Positions 1 through 6,215 of a stretch of 13,448 bases of DNA are shown one piece after another. The position numbers were made by a program, and so were the translations under genes. The stretch comes from Alphaproteobacteria bacterium (GTDB lineage: Bacteria; Pseudomonadota; Alphaproteobacteria; Rs-D84): contig JAGCET010000049.1 of NCBI GenBank assembly GCA_017650505.1, forward strand, positions 1 through 13,448, read 5' to 3'. Under the pieces are notes generated by a model that did no database searches, was not told the origin of the DNA, and worked only from the letters and a program-made list of their open reading frames with translations. Positions within the stretch are counted from its first letter, which is position 1, and each line of letters begins with the position of its first letter.

Positions 1-81
1 AAACTACACGAAGATAGTGTATCCGTCACAGAATATATAAATAAATCAAAAAAACTTACAGAATCTCAACGCGGTTTATAA
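1..81 (+). CDS. C-terminal end of an unidentified protein (partial)
   Basis: Frame 1 of the plus strand is open from the window edge to a TAA at 79-81 and gives 26 residues, hydrophilic with several Lys, Glu and Ser, ending in TESQRGL. The composition looks like a normal soluble C-terminus. It overlaps the stop codon of the convergent tsaD by 6 nt (76-81). I do not recognise the family. A 26-codon open frame can arise by chance, so this rests mainly on plausibility and on the tight convergent layout. No terminator is visible between the two genes. Confidence 0.4.
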   Translation, partial: KLHEDSVSVTEYINKSKKLTESQRGL

Positions 82-1191
82 CTCTGTCAATGGCCAACGT
101 GGACGTGGCGCAATTGGTTCGTGCACAATATTCCCAATTCTATAATTTTCCAACCCCGCCCATGCAATCATCGCCCCATTGTCGGTACACAGGTTCATCG
201 GTGGCGCGGCAAAAATCATATTGTGTTCATGTGCCAAATTTTCCATTGCGCTGCGTATAGCACTGTTCTTGGCGACGCCCCCCGCAACGACCAAAGTGCG
301 TGGCGATGCATCGCGTACAATTTGACTTTTCAATGCATGGCCAAGTCGATTTGTAATACAATCAACCACAGATGCCTGAAAAGACGCACAAAAATCATTT
401 ATAAATTCATCAGAATAGGGCGGTGTGTTTTTGGATAAAAACGTACGTGCGGCGGTTTTAATGCCACTGAACGAAAAATCGCACCCCGGTTTATCACATA
501 ACGGACGCGGAAAATCAAACGCATGTGCGTTTCCCATTGCCGCCCGCCGATCGACAATCGGTCCGCCGGGATAGCCAAGTCCCAACATTTTTGAAACCTT
601 ATCAAACGCTTCGCCGGCGCTGTCATCCAATGTTTGCCCAATCATTTCATATTTACCAACACCGCGCACCAATAATATCTGACAATGCCCCCCCGATGCC
701 AGCATCAATAAATACGGAAATTCAACATCCAGTTTTGTGCCCGACCCATCGGCCGCCGCCGCGGCCAAACGTGGTACCAATGCATGACCTTCCAAATGAT
801 TTACCGCAACCAACGGTTTACCGGTCGATTGAGCCATACCCGTTGCGGCCATCCACCCGACCAACACACCACCAATAAGGCCCGGTCCTGCGGTCGCCGC
901 AATAACATCCACGTCATCCAACGTCATTCCGGCACCATCCAATGTCCGATTTATAACATCACCAATGGCCAATATATGCGCACGCGCCGCCAATTCCGGT
1001 ACAACACCACCATATTTTTGATGTTCGGGAATTTGAGAATATATTATATGCGCCAAAATATTTTTATTAGAATCCACCAAAGCGGCACTTGTTTCATCAC
1101 ACGATGATTCTATGCCAAGGCACACCGTCGTGCCAATTTTGGACGACACAGACGCACCCATATCCATTTGAATAATTTTATCGTTCTTCAT
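76..1191 (-). CDS. tsaD: tRNA N6-adenosine threonylcarbamoyltransferase TsaD
   Basis: TsaD (Kae1/YgjD) is the catalytic subunit that transfers the threonylcarbamoyl group from TC-AMP to A37 of ANN-decoding tRNAs, giving t6A, together with TsaB and TsaE in the cytoplasm. The 371-residue product has the family start LGIESSCDETSAALVD (residues 25-40), the metal-binding HLEGH (132-136), GGHCQIL, MLGLGYPGGPIVD and the C-terminal CTDNGAMIAWAG with the third ligand Asp337. Length is slightly above the usual 335-345 because of about 20 extra N-terminal residues. Met9 or Met11 could also be the start. I keep the first ATG because it overlaps the TGA of the upstream DUF1460 gene as ATGA (1188-1191), a typical translational-coupling junction; no good Shine-Dalgarno precedes it. 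It is the last gene of the four-gene minus-strand unit. Identity is secure. Confidence 0.97.
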   Translation of the reverse strand: MKNDKIIQMDMGASVSSKIGTTVCLGIESSCDETSAALVDSNKNILAHIIYSQIPEHQKYGGVVPELAARAHILAIGDVINRTLDGAGMTLDDVDVIAATAGPGLIGGVLVGWMAATGMAQSTGKPLVAVNHLEGHALVPRLAAAAADGSGTKLDVEFPYLLMLASGGHCQILLVRGVGKYEMIGQTLDDSAGEAFDKVSKMLGLGYPGGPIVDRRAAMGNAHAFDFPRPLCDKPGCDFSFSGIKTAARTFLSKNTPPYSDEFINDFCASFQASVVDCITNRLGHALKSQIVRDASPRTLVVAGGVAKNSAIRSAMENLAHEHNMIFAAPPMNLCTDNGAMIAWAGLENYRIGNIVHEPIAPRPRWPLTEL

Positions 1192-1874
1192 TTTTTTATT
1201 TCCAACAACATTATACCCAAATTATTTTTATTTTCCATCATTTGATTGATATATTTACGAAAGTCCGCATCGACAACACATTGTCTCGTACTTGACGCAT
1301 GCCGCAATCGCCCATCCGGCAACAAAAATCCCATATGTCGCACCGCCAAATCTGTACCAATTTTTTGTGGCATTTGCCCCGGCATTTCAATAAATAACAC
1401 CACCTTTGGCTCTGGCACACTAATATTTTTAGCATATTTATATGGTATGTATTCCAATGCAACACTTTGTTTTGCAAATTGAGTATCTATGCCATACACC
1501 TTTTTGAACCACCGCCGTTTATCTATGGTCACATTACGTATGGCAACCGGAGCATATTTCGACGAAACATTCGCAACCAACCCAGAATTATTTACTATCC
1601 AATCGGTTTCGATAAAATGATTTCGATTTATAAAATCTATATTACCATCACAATATCTTATTTGATTCAACTTTTTCACGTCACCACCCGCCAACGCGGT
1701 TTCCACAAACGTGGTACAATCAAACGCATCGGTTCGGTACAGTGGATCGGCATCCGGATTGCTTTCTTCGCCCAATGGATTATTTACATACGGCGCACCC
1801 AAATATTCCGCACCAATATAATCGTCATTCTGCGCGCATCCAACCATCAAAAGCACAAATAACGCGCGCCACAT
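1188..1874 (-). CDS. DUF1460 (NlpC/P60-like) lipoprotein
   Basis: The 228-residue product starts with a short hydrophobic segment and a lipobox-like MVGC (Cys13), so it is probably a lipoprotein facing the periplasm. The -3 Met is unusual but tolerated. The body matches the DUF1460 family as I know it: FDCTTFVETALA around Cys53, an IRYCDG segment, NHFIETDWI, and near the C-terminus VRHMGFLLPDGRLRHASS with His180 and His192. Members are papain-fold peptidase or amidase-like proteins thought to act on peptidoglycan peptides, with Cys53 and His180 the likely catalytic pair. That activity is inferred from the family and not shown here. The gene starts in a TAATG overlap with the upstream membrane-protein gene and ends in an ATGA overlap with tsaD. 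Confidence 0.85.
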   Translation of the reverse strand: MWRALFVLLMVGCAQNDDYIGAEYLGAPYVNNPLGEESNPDADPLYRTDAFDCTTFVETALAGGDVKKLNQIRYCDGNIDFINRNHFIETDWIVNNSGLVANVSSKYAPVAIRNVTIDKRRWFKKVYGIDTQFAKQSVALEYIPYKYAKNISVPEPKVVLFIEMPGQMPQKIGTDLAVRHMGFLLPDGRLRHASSTRQCVVDADFRKYINQMMENKNNLGIMLLEIKK

Positions 1875-2185
1875 TAAATATTTTCCCGCAATTGGTACCC
1901 AATAAAACAGAGTTCAACCGCATCGCGCACCGCCATATCGCCCGAATCTGGCAATTCAGCCATCTTGTCAACACAGGCAACAATTTTATCCAAATTATCA
2001 TCCGATGCGGCCAACACGCGCACCGCGGCAACCCGTCGTTCGGTCGATGCCGCCCGCCAATGCTTTAACACACCCGTTTCCAGTGAATTTTCCCCACGTG
2101 GCACGGTAAAGAACGCAAAAACGACACTTAACAACACCAACACACCAATAATGAATATAAAATATTTTTTCAAAAATCTTTTCAT
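1874..2185 (-). CDS. single-pass membrane-anchored helical protein, unknown function
   Basis: The 103-residue product has a basic N-terminus (KRFLKK), one hydrophobic span at about residues 8-26, and then a predicted mostly helical domain of about 75 residues with two Cys. The domain carries ASTERRVAAVRVLAASDD, CVDKMAELPDSGDMAVRDA and a final ELCFIGYQLRENI. It is probably anchored in the inner membrane with the helical part in the periplasm. The LPDSG..-VRDA-..LC pattern feels like a conserved alphaproteobacterial hypothetical, but I cannot name a family. A clear Shine-Dalgarno (AGAGGGGG) lies about 7 nt before the ATG. Its TAA overlaps the next ATG by one base (TAATG), tying expression to the DUF1460 lipoprotein and suggesting a shared envelope role. 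Confidence 0.8.
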   Translation of the reverse strand: MKRFLKKYFIFIIGVLVLLSVVFAFFTVPRGENSLETGVLKHWRAASTERRVAAVRVLAASDDNLDKIVACVDKMAELPDSGDMAVRDAVELCFIGYQLRENI

Positions 2186-2198
2186 TATTGCCCCCTCT

Positions 2199-2543
2199 TT
2201 ATTCGCACTTTACCAACCACACATCATAGTCGGCATCTTGTACCGGGTTTGCGCCGGGATTGTTGCGATTCATCCAATTAGAAAACACCATGGCACCATC
2301 GGGACGTGCAATTTCCACAAATGCATAAAAATTTTCTGCATCAAATGGGTCCGATTGCTTGCACGCACGCACCGTAATACCGATTTTTTCAAATTCCACC
2401 GTATTACCAACGGCGACATTCATCTGGGTCACTTTACCGGCGGCCTTGTTCATAACGCGCAGGACGGCCGTCCCCCGATTAGTGTACGCATACGCCGCAT
2501 CCGCGACAAAGATTGCCAACAAACAAACAATTATTTTCTTCAT
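2199..2543 (-). CDS. DUF2155 family secreted protein
   Basis: The 114-residue product has a classical Sec signal peptide (KK, hydrophobic core, cleavage after AYA at residues 17-19). The mature domain matches DUF2155, a small periplasmic family best known from alphaproteobacteria: TAVLRVMNKAAGKVTQMNV, VGNTVEF, ITVRACKQSDP, FSNWMNRNNPG and DYDVWLVKC. Two Cys, in VRAC and near the C-terminus in VKC, could form a disulfide. The molecular function of the family is not known to me. It is the first gene of the minus-strand unit leading to tsaD, 13 bp before the next start. There is no Shine-Dalgarno upstream of its ATG; a possible promoter ends almost at the start codon (see 2550-2578). Confidence 0.88.
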   Translation of the reverse strand: MKKIIVCLLAIFVADAAYAYTNRGTAVLRVMNKAAGKVTQMNVAVGNTVEFEKIGITVRACKQSDPFDAENFYAFVEIARPDGAMVFSNWMNRNNPGANPVQDADYDVWLVKCE

Positions 2544-2549
2544 ACCATT

Positions 2550-2578
2550 ATACTAATGCCATATCGCGCCCAAGTCAA
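2550..2578 (-). promoter_or_regulatory. putative promoter of the DUF2155-tsaD unit (possibly leaderless)
   Basis: Read on the minus strand, TTGACT (2578-2573), a 17-bp spacer and TAGTAT (2555-2550) would place +1 at about 2543, the A of the ATG. A perfect TATAAT lies at 2552-2547 but is 20 bp from TTGACT and only 3 bp from the ATG, so it would start inside the codon. The lack of a Shine-Dalgarno fits a leaderless mRNA, but this is inference. Confidence 0.4.
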
Positions 2579-2649
2579 ATTGAAAATCTTATTTAATTTA
2601 TTCTTGACCATCTGTAATTTTGTGGTATTTATATAACAAAGGGTACTAA

Positions 2650-3435
2650 ATGTCAGATGAAGCAAAGAAATTTTTAATAGAAAACAAATTGGACAACTTA
2701 CCACGAATAGGAATTGATGATTATCCAAAGTTCCGGGGTAAATATGTCTTTATATTGCACGATTATAATCCATTTTCGCGTTCGATATTTGAAGGCGGTT
2801 CTAACAGAATTGTTGTTAATCGTATGCATGATTTTCGCACTTTGGTGGCGGCCGGAGCACGTGTGGTAGACGGCATATTTTATAATTGCCCATGGTCAAT
2901 CGAAGGTGGATTCAAAAGACGTTTAGGTGACCCCAAATATATAGATGAAAATTATGTGATATACACCATAAAAGCCATCAAAAATAGCGAGTTTATCGAT
3001 ATTCCACACGGATTTGTGAAAGATCCATTCGATAAAACCTTTATGAAACATATGCATGATGGCGATCGCGCAACATTGGAAAATATAATTATTCATGAAA
3101 AGAACAACCAATCCGAGTGGAGCTTTGAAAACCTGGCAAAATGGTGGGATTACGAACAATCCAAGCTAAAATCAGAAAAATTGTTAAAGGGTTTTGATGC
3201 TTTCGTTTGGGCGACAACTTTGCTGTGCAGTGATAAAAAAGCCGCACTTAACATTTTGCGTTACGCCCGTGAAACAATGCCATGCTTTTTAGATTCTTAT
3301 TTTGAATATTATTATGGTATCAACAGTCAACCAGAACCATATATTCCTAGTACGGTTCAAGTGCGTGTATGGAAGGGTACCGACCTGGTAGAAGAGTGGG
3401 ACGGTAAAAAAACTTTGTATTATCGAAGTAGGTAA
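2650..3435 (+). CDS. hypothetical cytoplasmic protein, 261 aa
   Basis: I do not recognise this family. The product has no signal peptide or membrane span and is rich in aromatic residues, so it looks like a folded cytoplasmic protein. Visible segments are YVFILHDYNPF (32-42), a glycine-flanked SIFEGGSNRIVVNRMHDFRTL (45-65), DGIFYNCPWSIEGG (74-87), a His/Asp-rich MKHMHDGD (132-139), a Trp-rich ENLAKWWDYEQSK (160-172), and a beta-like tail VQVRVWKGTDLVEEWDGKK (236-254). The start is supported by AAAGGG (2638-2643), 6 nt before the ATG. A TTGACC at 2604-2609 in an AT-rich stretch may be a -35 box, but no -10 at good spacing stands out. The gene is divergent from the DUF2155 unit and stands alone. 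It may be a lineage-specific accessory gene. Confidence 0.8.
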   Translation: MSDEAKKFLIENKLDNLPRIGIDDYPKFRGKYVFILHDYNPFSRSIFEGGSNRIVVNRMHDFRTLVAAGARVVDGIFYNCPWSIEGGFKRRLGDPKYIDENYVIYTIKAIKNSEFIDIPHGFVKDPFDKTFMKHMHDGDRATLENIIIHEKNNQSEWSFENLAKWWDYEQSKLKSEKLLKGFDAFVWATTLLCSDKKAALNILRYARETMPCFLDSYFEYYYGINSQPEPYIPSTVQVRVWKGTDLVEEWDGKKTLYYRSR

Positions 3436-3608
3436 TTTTGACAATAAACATCCCCATGTTTGTGAAGGTGCGTAATTTTCGCGAAAGCGAACCTCTTGCC
3501 GATATATAATAAATTATCTTTCCTGACTTGATTCTAGAATCCTGCGGAGCAGGTCGTCGCTGTCGCTATACCAGTTTGAATTGAGCATTAATAAACCCCA
3601 CAAAATAT
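3436..3608. other. intergenic stretch with palindromes, no gene supported
   Basis: Between the 261-aa gene and the next promoter there is no convincing gene. It contains an AAACAT-CCCC-ATGTTT hairpin (3446-3461) without a T tract, a TTTCGCGAAA palindrome (3477-3486), the 12-bp palindrome GATTCTAGAATC (3530-3541) and, immediately after it, a CCTGC-GGA-GCAGG hairpin (3541-3553). These could be regulator sites or mRNA 3' structure. Function is unknown. Confidence 0.4.
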
Positions 3609-3636
3609 TTGACATTGTAATTTTTTGTATTATGAT
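3609..3636 (+). promoter_or_regulatory. sigma70-type promoter of the 120-aa Cys protein
   Basis: Perfect TTGACA (3609-3614), 16-bp spacer, TATGAT (3631-3636). The predicted +1 is near 3643. That is downstream of the first in-frame ATG (3639) and 23 nt upstream of the ATG at 3666, so it decides the start of the next gene. Confidence 0.7.
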
Positions 3637-3665
3637 ACATGACACAAAACAAAAAGGACCAAGAT

Positions 3666-4028
3666 ATGTTGATACTTGCAATTCGATATATAAAAGCAAA
3701 AAAACGCGAACAAAAGAAGAATGAACTTAGTACCCAGTGCAACAAAGCACATGAAGTTATATCTACACCGATGCGTCACTTTTTACCTTCACACTACATA
3801 GAATCACCCTGTGTTCTTAACAAAGAACAGTATTGCCCATCTTTTAGCCCATGGTCTATGTGCCAATCAAAAGATTGCAATTTTTGCAATGCAAACCACG
3901 ATTTTGTTACGGTATATCAAAAATATATCAATGCCACCCAGGCCGCAAAAGATGCAAAAGAAAAATACGAAAACACACTTCGCGCCATCCACGAATTTAA
4001 ACCATTGTTATATTTTCGTGGAAAATAA
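3666..4028 (+). CDS. small Cys-motif protein (family member 1), 120 aa
   Basis: Function unknown. I place the start at 3666, not at the in-frame ATG at 3639, because AAGGA (3654-3658) sits 7 nt before it and the predicted transcript begins near 3643. The 120-aa product has a basic N-terminus (RYIKAKKREQKK), six Cys (25, 49, 57, 66, 71, 74) and a helical, charged C-terminal half. CVLNKEQYC-P (49-58) matches the C-x(6-8)-C-[P/A] motif seen in four neighbours, and CNFC (71-74) is followed by VYQKY and KEKY helices like those of the 78-aa and 75-aa members. No signal peptide, so probably cytoplasmic; the Cys could bind zinc. Relation to the neighbours rests on my manual motif comparison, not a scored alignment. 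Confidence 0.72.
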   Translation: MLILAIRYIKAKKREQKKNELSTQCNKAHEVISTPMRHFLPSHYIESPCVLNKEQYCPSFSPWSMCQSKDCNFCNANHDFVTVYQKYINATQAAKDAKEKYENTLRAIHEFKPLLYFRGK

Positions 4029-4033
4029 AAACG

Positions 4034-4042
4034 TGGTATAAT
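4034..4042 (+). promoter_or_regulatory. extended -10 promoter of the 78-aa Cys protein
   Basis: TGGTATAAT fits the extended -10 form TGnTATAAT. There is no good -35 at 16-18 bp, which is usual for this type. The predicted +1 is near 4049, leaving about a 30-nt leader with a good ribosome site. Confidence 0.5.
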
Positions 4043-4078
4043 ACAGTTATATAAAACAATAACAAAAGGTGAATTGAT

Positions 4079-4315
4079 ATGATAATCCGTTATCTGATAT
4101 GCAAAAGAAAGTTACGAGAAATATCCAAAACAAATCCAGAACTTTCTGATCATCAAAATTCTTCTGGTTGTGAATATTATTCAAGCAACCAGGTTTGTCC
4201 CCTAAAAAACGCTGAACTTATTGCCGCGCAAGAAGAATACAGGGAAGTTGCCAGCAGATTGCGCCATTTGTTAGGAACACGTATATCATCTCGTATCCTG
4301 GGACCACGACTATAA
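4079..4315 (+). CDS. small Cys-motif protein (family member 2), 78 aa
   Basis: Function unknown. Start supported by AAGGTGA (4066-4072), 6 nt before the ATG. The 78-residue product has three Cys (8, 31, 40). CEYYSSNQVCPL (31-42) carries the C-x8-C-P motif, followed by an AAQEEYREVASRL helix (49-61) that closely resembles AREEYIAALDTI in the 75-aa minus-strand gene at 5455-5682. Its N-terminus (IIRYLICKRKLRE) resembles that of the preceding 120-aa protein (AIRYIKAKKRE), suggesting these two are direct relatives. Basic, no signal peptide, no membrane span. The gene is convergent with rplS and shares the terminator region at 4333-4357. Confidence 0.72.
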   Translation: MIIRYLICKRKLREISKTNPELSDHQNSSGCEYYSSNQVCPLKNAELIAAQEEYREVASRLRHLLGTRISSRILGPRL

Positions 4316-4332
4316 AAAACATAATCAAAACG

Positions 4333-4357
4333 AAAAATCCCGCCGTTGGCGGGATTT
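4333..4357 (-). terminator. intrinsic terminator of the rpsP-rplS operon
   Basis: A 10-bp perfect stem, AAATCCCGCC / GGCGGGATTT (4335-4344 and 4348-4357), with a 3-nt loop. On the minus strand it is followed by a run of five T (to 4333), giving a strong terminator 21 bp after rplS. On the plus strand the tail is TTTATAAATC, so it may also weakly stop the 78-aa gene. Confidence 0.85.
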
Positions 4358-4378
4358 ATAAATCGACATACGCGATAA

Positions 4379-4768
4379 TTATTTCGTACCTTTCTCTGCA
4401 CTTGTTGCGGCAAGGTCTTCGACAATACGCGCCTTTTTACCGGACAATTTACGCAAAAAGAACAATTTTGCACGACGAACACGACCAATGCGAACCTTTT
4501 CGATTTTTTCAATCGCCGGGCTGTACAATGGGAACTTGCGCTCCACACCAACACCATAAGATTCGCGGCGGACAGTGAACGATGCAGTATTACCCGCACC
4601 ACCGTCACGTGCGATAACGACACCTTCAAACAATTGAATACGGAATTTGTCGCCATCTTTGATTTTCACATGCACACGCAGAGTATCGCCCGCCTTGAAA
4701 TTCGGGATAGTTTTCCCCGCGCGCATTTTTTCAACATTTTGTTGTTCGATTTTTTTAACTATGTTCAT
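4379..4768 (-). CDS. rplS: 50S ribosomal protein L19
   Basis: bL19 is a large-subunit protein at the 30S-50S interface, bridging to 16S rRNA. The 129-residue product begins [15 protein letters not shown] and has the family core: [62 protein letters not shown] and [20 protein letters not shown] choose the second ATG (4768) because AGGA (4780-4777) lies 8 nt upstream of it but only 2 nt upstream of the ATG at 4774, and because it matches the usual L19 start. The start overlaps the end of trmD by 14 nt. It is the last gene of the operon. The C-terminus is slightly extended (about 15 residues after RIVED). Confidence 0.97.
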   Translation of the reverse strand: MNIVKKIEQQNVEKMRAGKTIPNFKAGDTLRVHVKIKDGDKFRIQLFEGVVIARDGGAGNTASFTVRRESYGVGVERKFPLYSPAIEKIEKVRIGRVRRAKLFFLRKLSGKKARIVEDLAATSAEKGTK

Positions 4769-5453
4769 TTTCATTTTCCTTTATTAAATCCGGACGTCTT
4801 TCTTTTGTTATGATGTCCGATTGTTGTTTCCGCCACCGTTCTATATTGCCGCGGTGACCGGACAGCAGGACTTCTGGGACATTTTGTCCACGCCATACTG
4901 ACGGGCGGGTATATAACGGCCATTCAAGCCCCCCGATTTCAAAACTTTCTTCGGTCGTAGCCTCTGCACCACCACCAAGCACATTATCCATCACGCGAAC
5001 GCAACTGTCAACAAAAACTTGCGCGGCAACTTCGCCCCCCGACAGAATATAATCGCCAATAGATAATTCCATAATATTGTACGTGTCAATTACACGTTGG
5101 TCAATTCCTTCGTACCGACCACAGAGCAGGGTAAACACCCGATTTTTCGCATCTTTGCTGAATTCACGCACCATTTTTTGATTCAGCCGTGGCCCGCGGG
5201 GTGAAAAGTATATAATCTGCCCCGGATTTTCAATAGAATCCAACGCGTCACCCAAAACATCCGGCCGCATAACCATGCCCACACCACCACCAAATTGCGC
5301 ATCATCGACACTGCCATACTCATTTATTGCAAAGTCGCGAATATTCACCGTTTTATACGACCATATTCCATTCGCCAACGCGCGTCCAACGACCCCGGCG
5401 CCAAGCGTGCCAGGGAACATTTCCGGAAAAACGGTCAGTATATTAAAGTGCAT
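4755..5453 (-). CDS. trmD: tRNA (guanine-N1)-methyltransferase TrmD
   Basis: TrmD uses S-adenosylmethionine to make m1G37 in tRNAs with G36, preventing +1 frameshifting. The 232-residue product has the SPOUT trefoil-knot signatures: [15 protein letters not shown] start, [51 protein letters not shown], and the C-terminal domain [31 protein letters not shown]. The open frame extends 23 codons further upstream, but the start at 5453 gives the standard N-terminus and lies 1 nt after the TAA of the upstream 75-aa gene (TAATATG). No clear Shine-Dalgarno is visible, so translation probably depends on coupling to that small gene. Followed by rplS with a 14-nt overlap. Confidence 0.97.
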   Translation of the reverse strand: MHFNILTVFPEMFPGTLGAGVVGRALANGIWSYKTVNIRDFAINEYGSVDDAQFGGGVGMVMRPDVLGDALDSIENPGQIIYFSPRGPRLNQKMVREFSKDAKNRVFTLLCGRYEGIDQRVIDTYNIMELSIGDYILSGGEVAAQVFVDSCVRVMDNVLGGGAEATTEESFEIGGLEWPLYTRPSVWRGQNVPEVLLSGHRGNIERWRKQQSDIITKERRPDLIKENENEHS

Positions 5454-5454
5454 A

Positions 5455-5682
5455 TTATTTTTGGTTCTGACAATCTGCGCACAATTTAGCAATTGTATCC
5501 AACGCAGCAATGTATTCTTCACGGGCCTCCAGATAAGGAACCTTAGGTTTTATCACACATTCATTCGTTGTCATGTAAAATATATTTGAATCATCAACAT
5601 AAGAACGTACCGGGCAATCATCGCGGTTCATACCCTTTGGACACATTGTTGATGTAAGTTGTAATTTAATAGAGTCATACAT
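5455..5682 (-). CDS. small Cys-motif protein (family member 3), 75 aa
   Basis: Function unknown. The start at 5682 is set by AAAGGA, 6 nt before the ATG; the longer reading (from 5715) would run into the upstream gene. The 75-aa product has five Cys (14, 23, 42, 68, 71). It shows C-x8-C-P (14-24), then C-x11-REEY leading into a helix (YLEAREEYIAALDTIAKL, 50-67), and ends in CADC-QNQK. The final C-x2-C plus a Gln-rich basic tail is shared with the two genes upstream (CKKC-QQQR and CLQC-RRQLGQQK). Four or more Cys in two pairs suggest a zinc-ribbon-like fold, by inference only. Placed directly before trmD, with 1 nt between stop and start. Confidence 0.75.
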   Translation of the reverse strand: MYDSIKLQLTSTMCPKGMNRDDCPVRSYVDDSNIFYMTTNECVIKPKVPYLEAREEYIAALDTIAKLCADCQNQK

Positions 5683-5696
5683 TTTTAATCCTTTAT

Positions 5697-5999
5697 TTAT
5701 CGTTGTTGTTGGCATTTTTTGCAGATTTCTGGAATTGCAATAATGCTTCGACGAATTGTGTCAATATCCACATCTGTCGGGAAATTGAACACATAGTATT
5801 GTCCAACAACGGGCAATCGTGGCGTTTGCATTGTGGCGCCTTGATCAATCAAGTGTTTTGCCACTGCGCATTTGGCTTTACCGATTGCACATTCCTTACG
5901 AAACACGCTGGTTGCATAACCATAGACACTTTTCGTTTCGGCAAAATTTACATTTTCATCACTTGAATATACACAAAATTCACGCATTTTTGCCACCAT
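5697..5999 (-). CDS. small Cys-motif protein (family member 4), about 100 aa
   Basis: Function unknown. The start is uncertain. The ATG at 5999 lies 5 nt after the TAA of the upstream gene, while the ATG at 5987 has GGTGG 5 nt before it and would give 96 aa. The product has Cys at 9, 37, 44, 93 and 96 (5999 numbering). CAIGKAKC-AV (37-46) is a variant of the family motif with x6 and Ala instead of Pro. The middle part (LPVVGQYYVFNFPTDVDID) looks like beta strands. The end, EICKKCQQQR, repeats the C-x2-C plus Gln/basic tail of both neighbours. 14 bp separate it from the next gene. Cytoplasmic by the absence of a signal peptide. Confidence 0.72.
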   Translation of the reverse strand: MVAKMREFCVYSSDENVNFAETKSVYGYATSVFRKECAIGKAKCAVAKHLIDQGATMQTPRLPVVGQYYVFNFPTDVDIDTIRRSIIAIPEICKKCQQQR

Positions 6000-6004
6000 T
6001 ACTT

Positions 6005-6205
6005 TTATTTTTGTTGCCCAAGTTGCCGGCGGCATTGCAGACATGCAGACAAGGCGAACAAAGGATGCGGAACGCCGTCACGCAATGATCTACGTTCAAC
6101 CGTTAATGCCGGGCATGCAGTCTTTGGAATAACACTATCACAGCCTGTTTCTGCCTTCGCAATATTGTAAGCAAATCTATCATTGTAAATTGAATTAGTA
6201 GCCAT
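6005..6205 (-). CDS. small Cys-motif protein (family member 5), 66 aa
   Basis: Function unknown. A strong AAGGAG lies 6 nt before the ATG and overlaps the TAA of rimM (TAAGGAG), so the gene is firmly built into the operon. The 66-aa product has exactly four Cys: CDSVIPKTAC-PA (22-33) with the family C-x8-C-P motif, and CLQC (55-58) followed by RRQLGQQK. Two spaced Cys pairs in a basic protein of this size resemble a minimal zinc-ribbon arrangement, but this is only a structural guess. It lies between rimM and two relatives that precede trmD. Confidence 0.75.
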   Translation of the reverse strand: MATNSIYNDRFAYNIAKAETGCDSVIPKTACPALTVERRSLRDGVPHPLFALSACLQCRRQLGQQK

Positions 6206-6215
6206 ATTTTTCTCC

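Noticed and set aside
1965..2636. 223-aa plus-strand frame antisense to the DUF2155 and membrane-protein genes
   Set aside because: No ribosome site and unnatural composition. It is the shadow of well-supported genes with signal peptide and coupled junctions on the other strand.
3514..3615. 33-aa minus-strand peptide (MSNILWGLLMLNSNW...)
   Set aside because: No ribosome site. It overlaps the -35 box of the plus-strand promoter and the palindromes, and it is too short to support.
3639..3665. Upstream ATG of the 120-aa Cys protein
   Set aside because: It lies before the predicted transcription start and lacks a ribosome site; the ATG at 3666 has AAGGA at the right distance.
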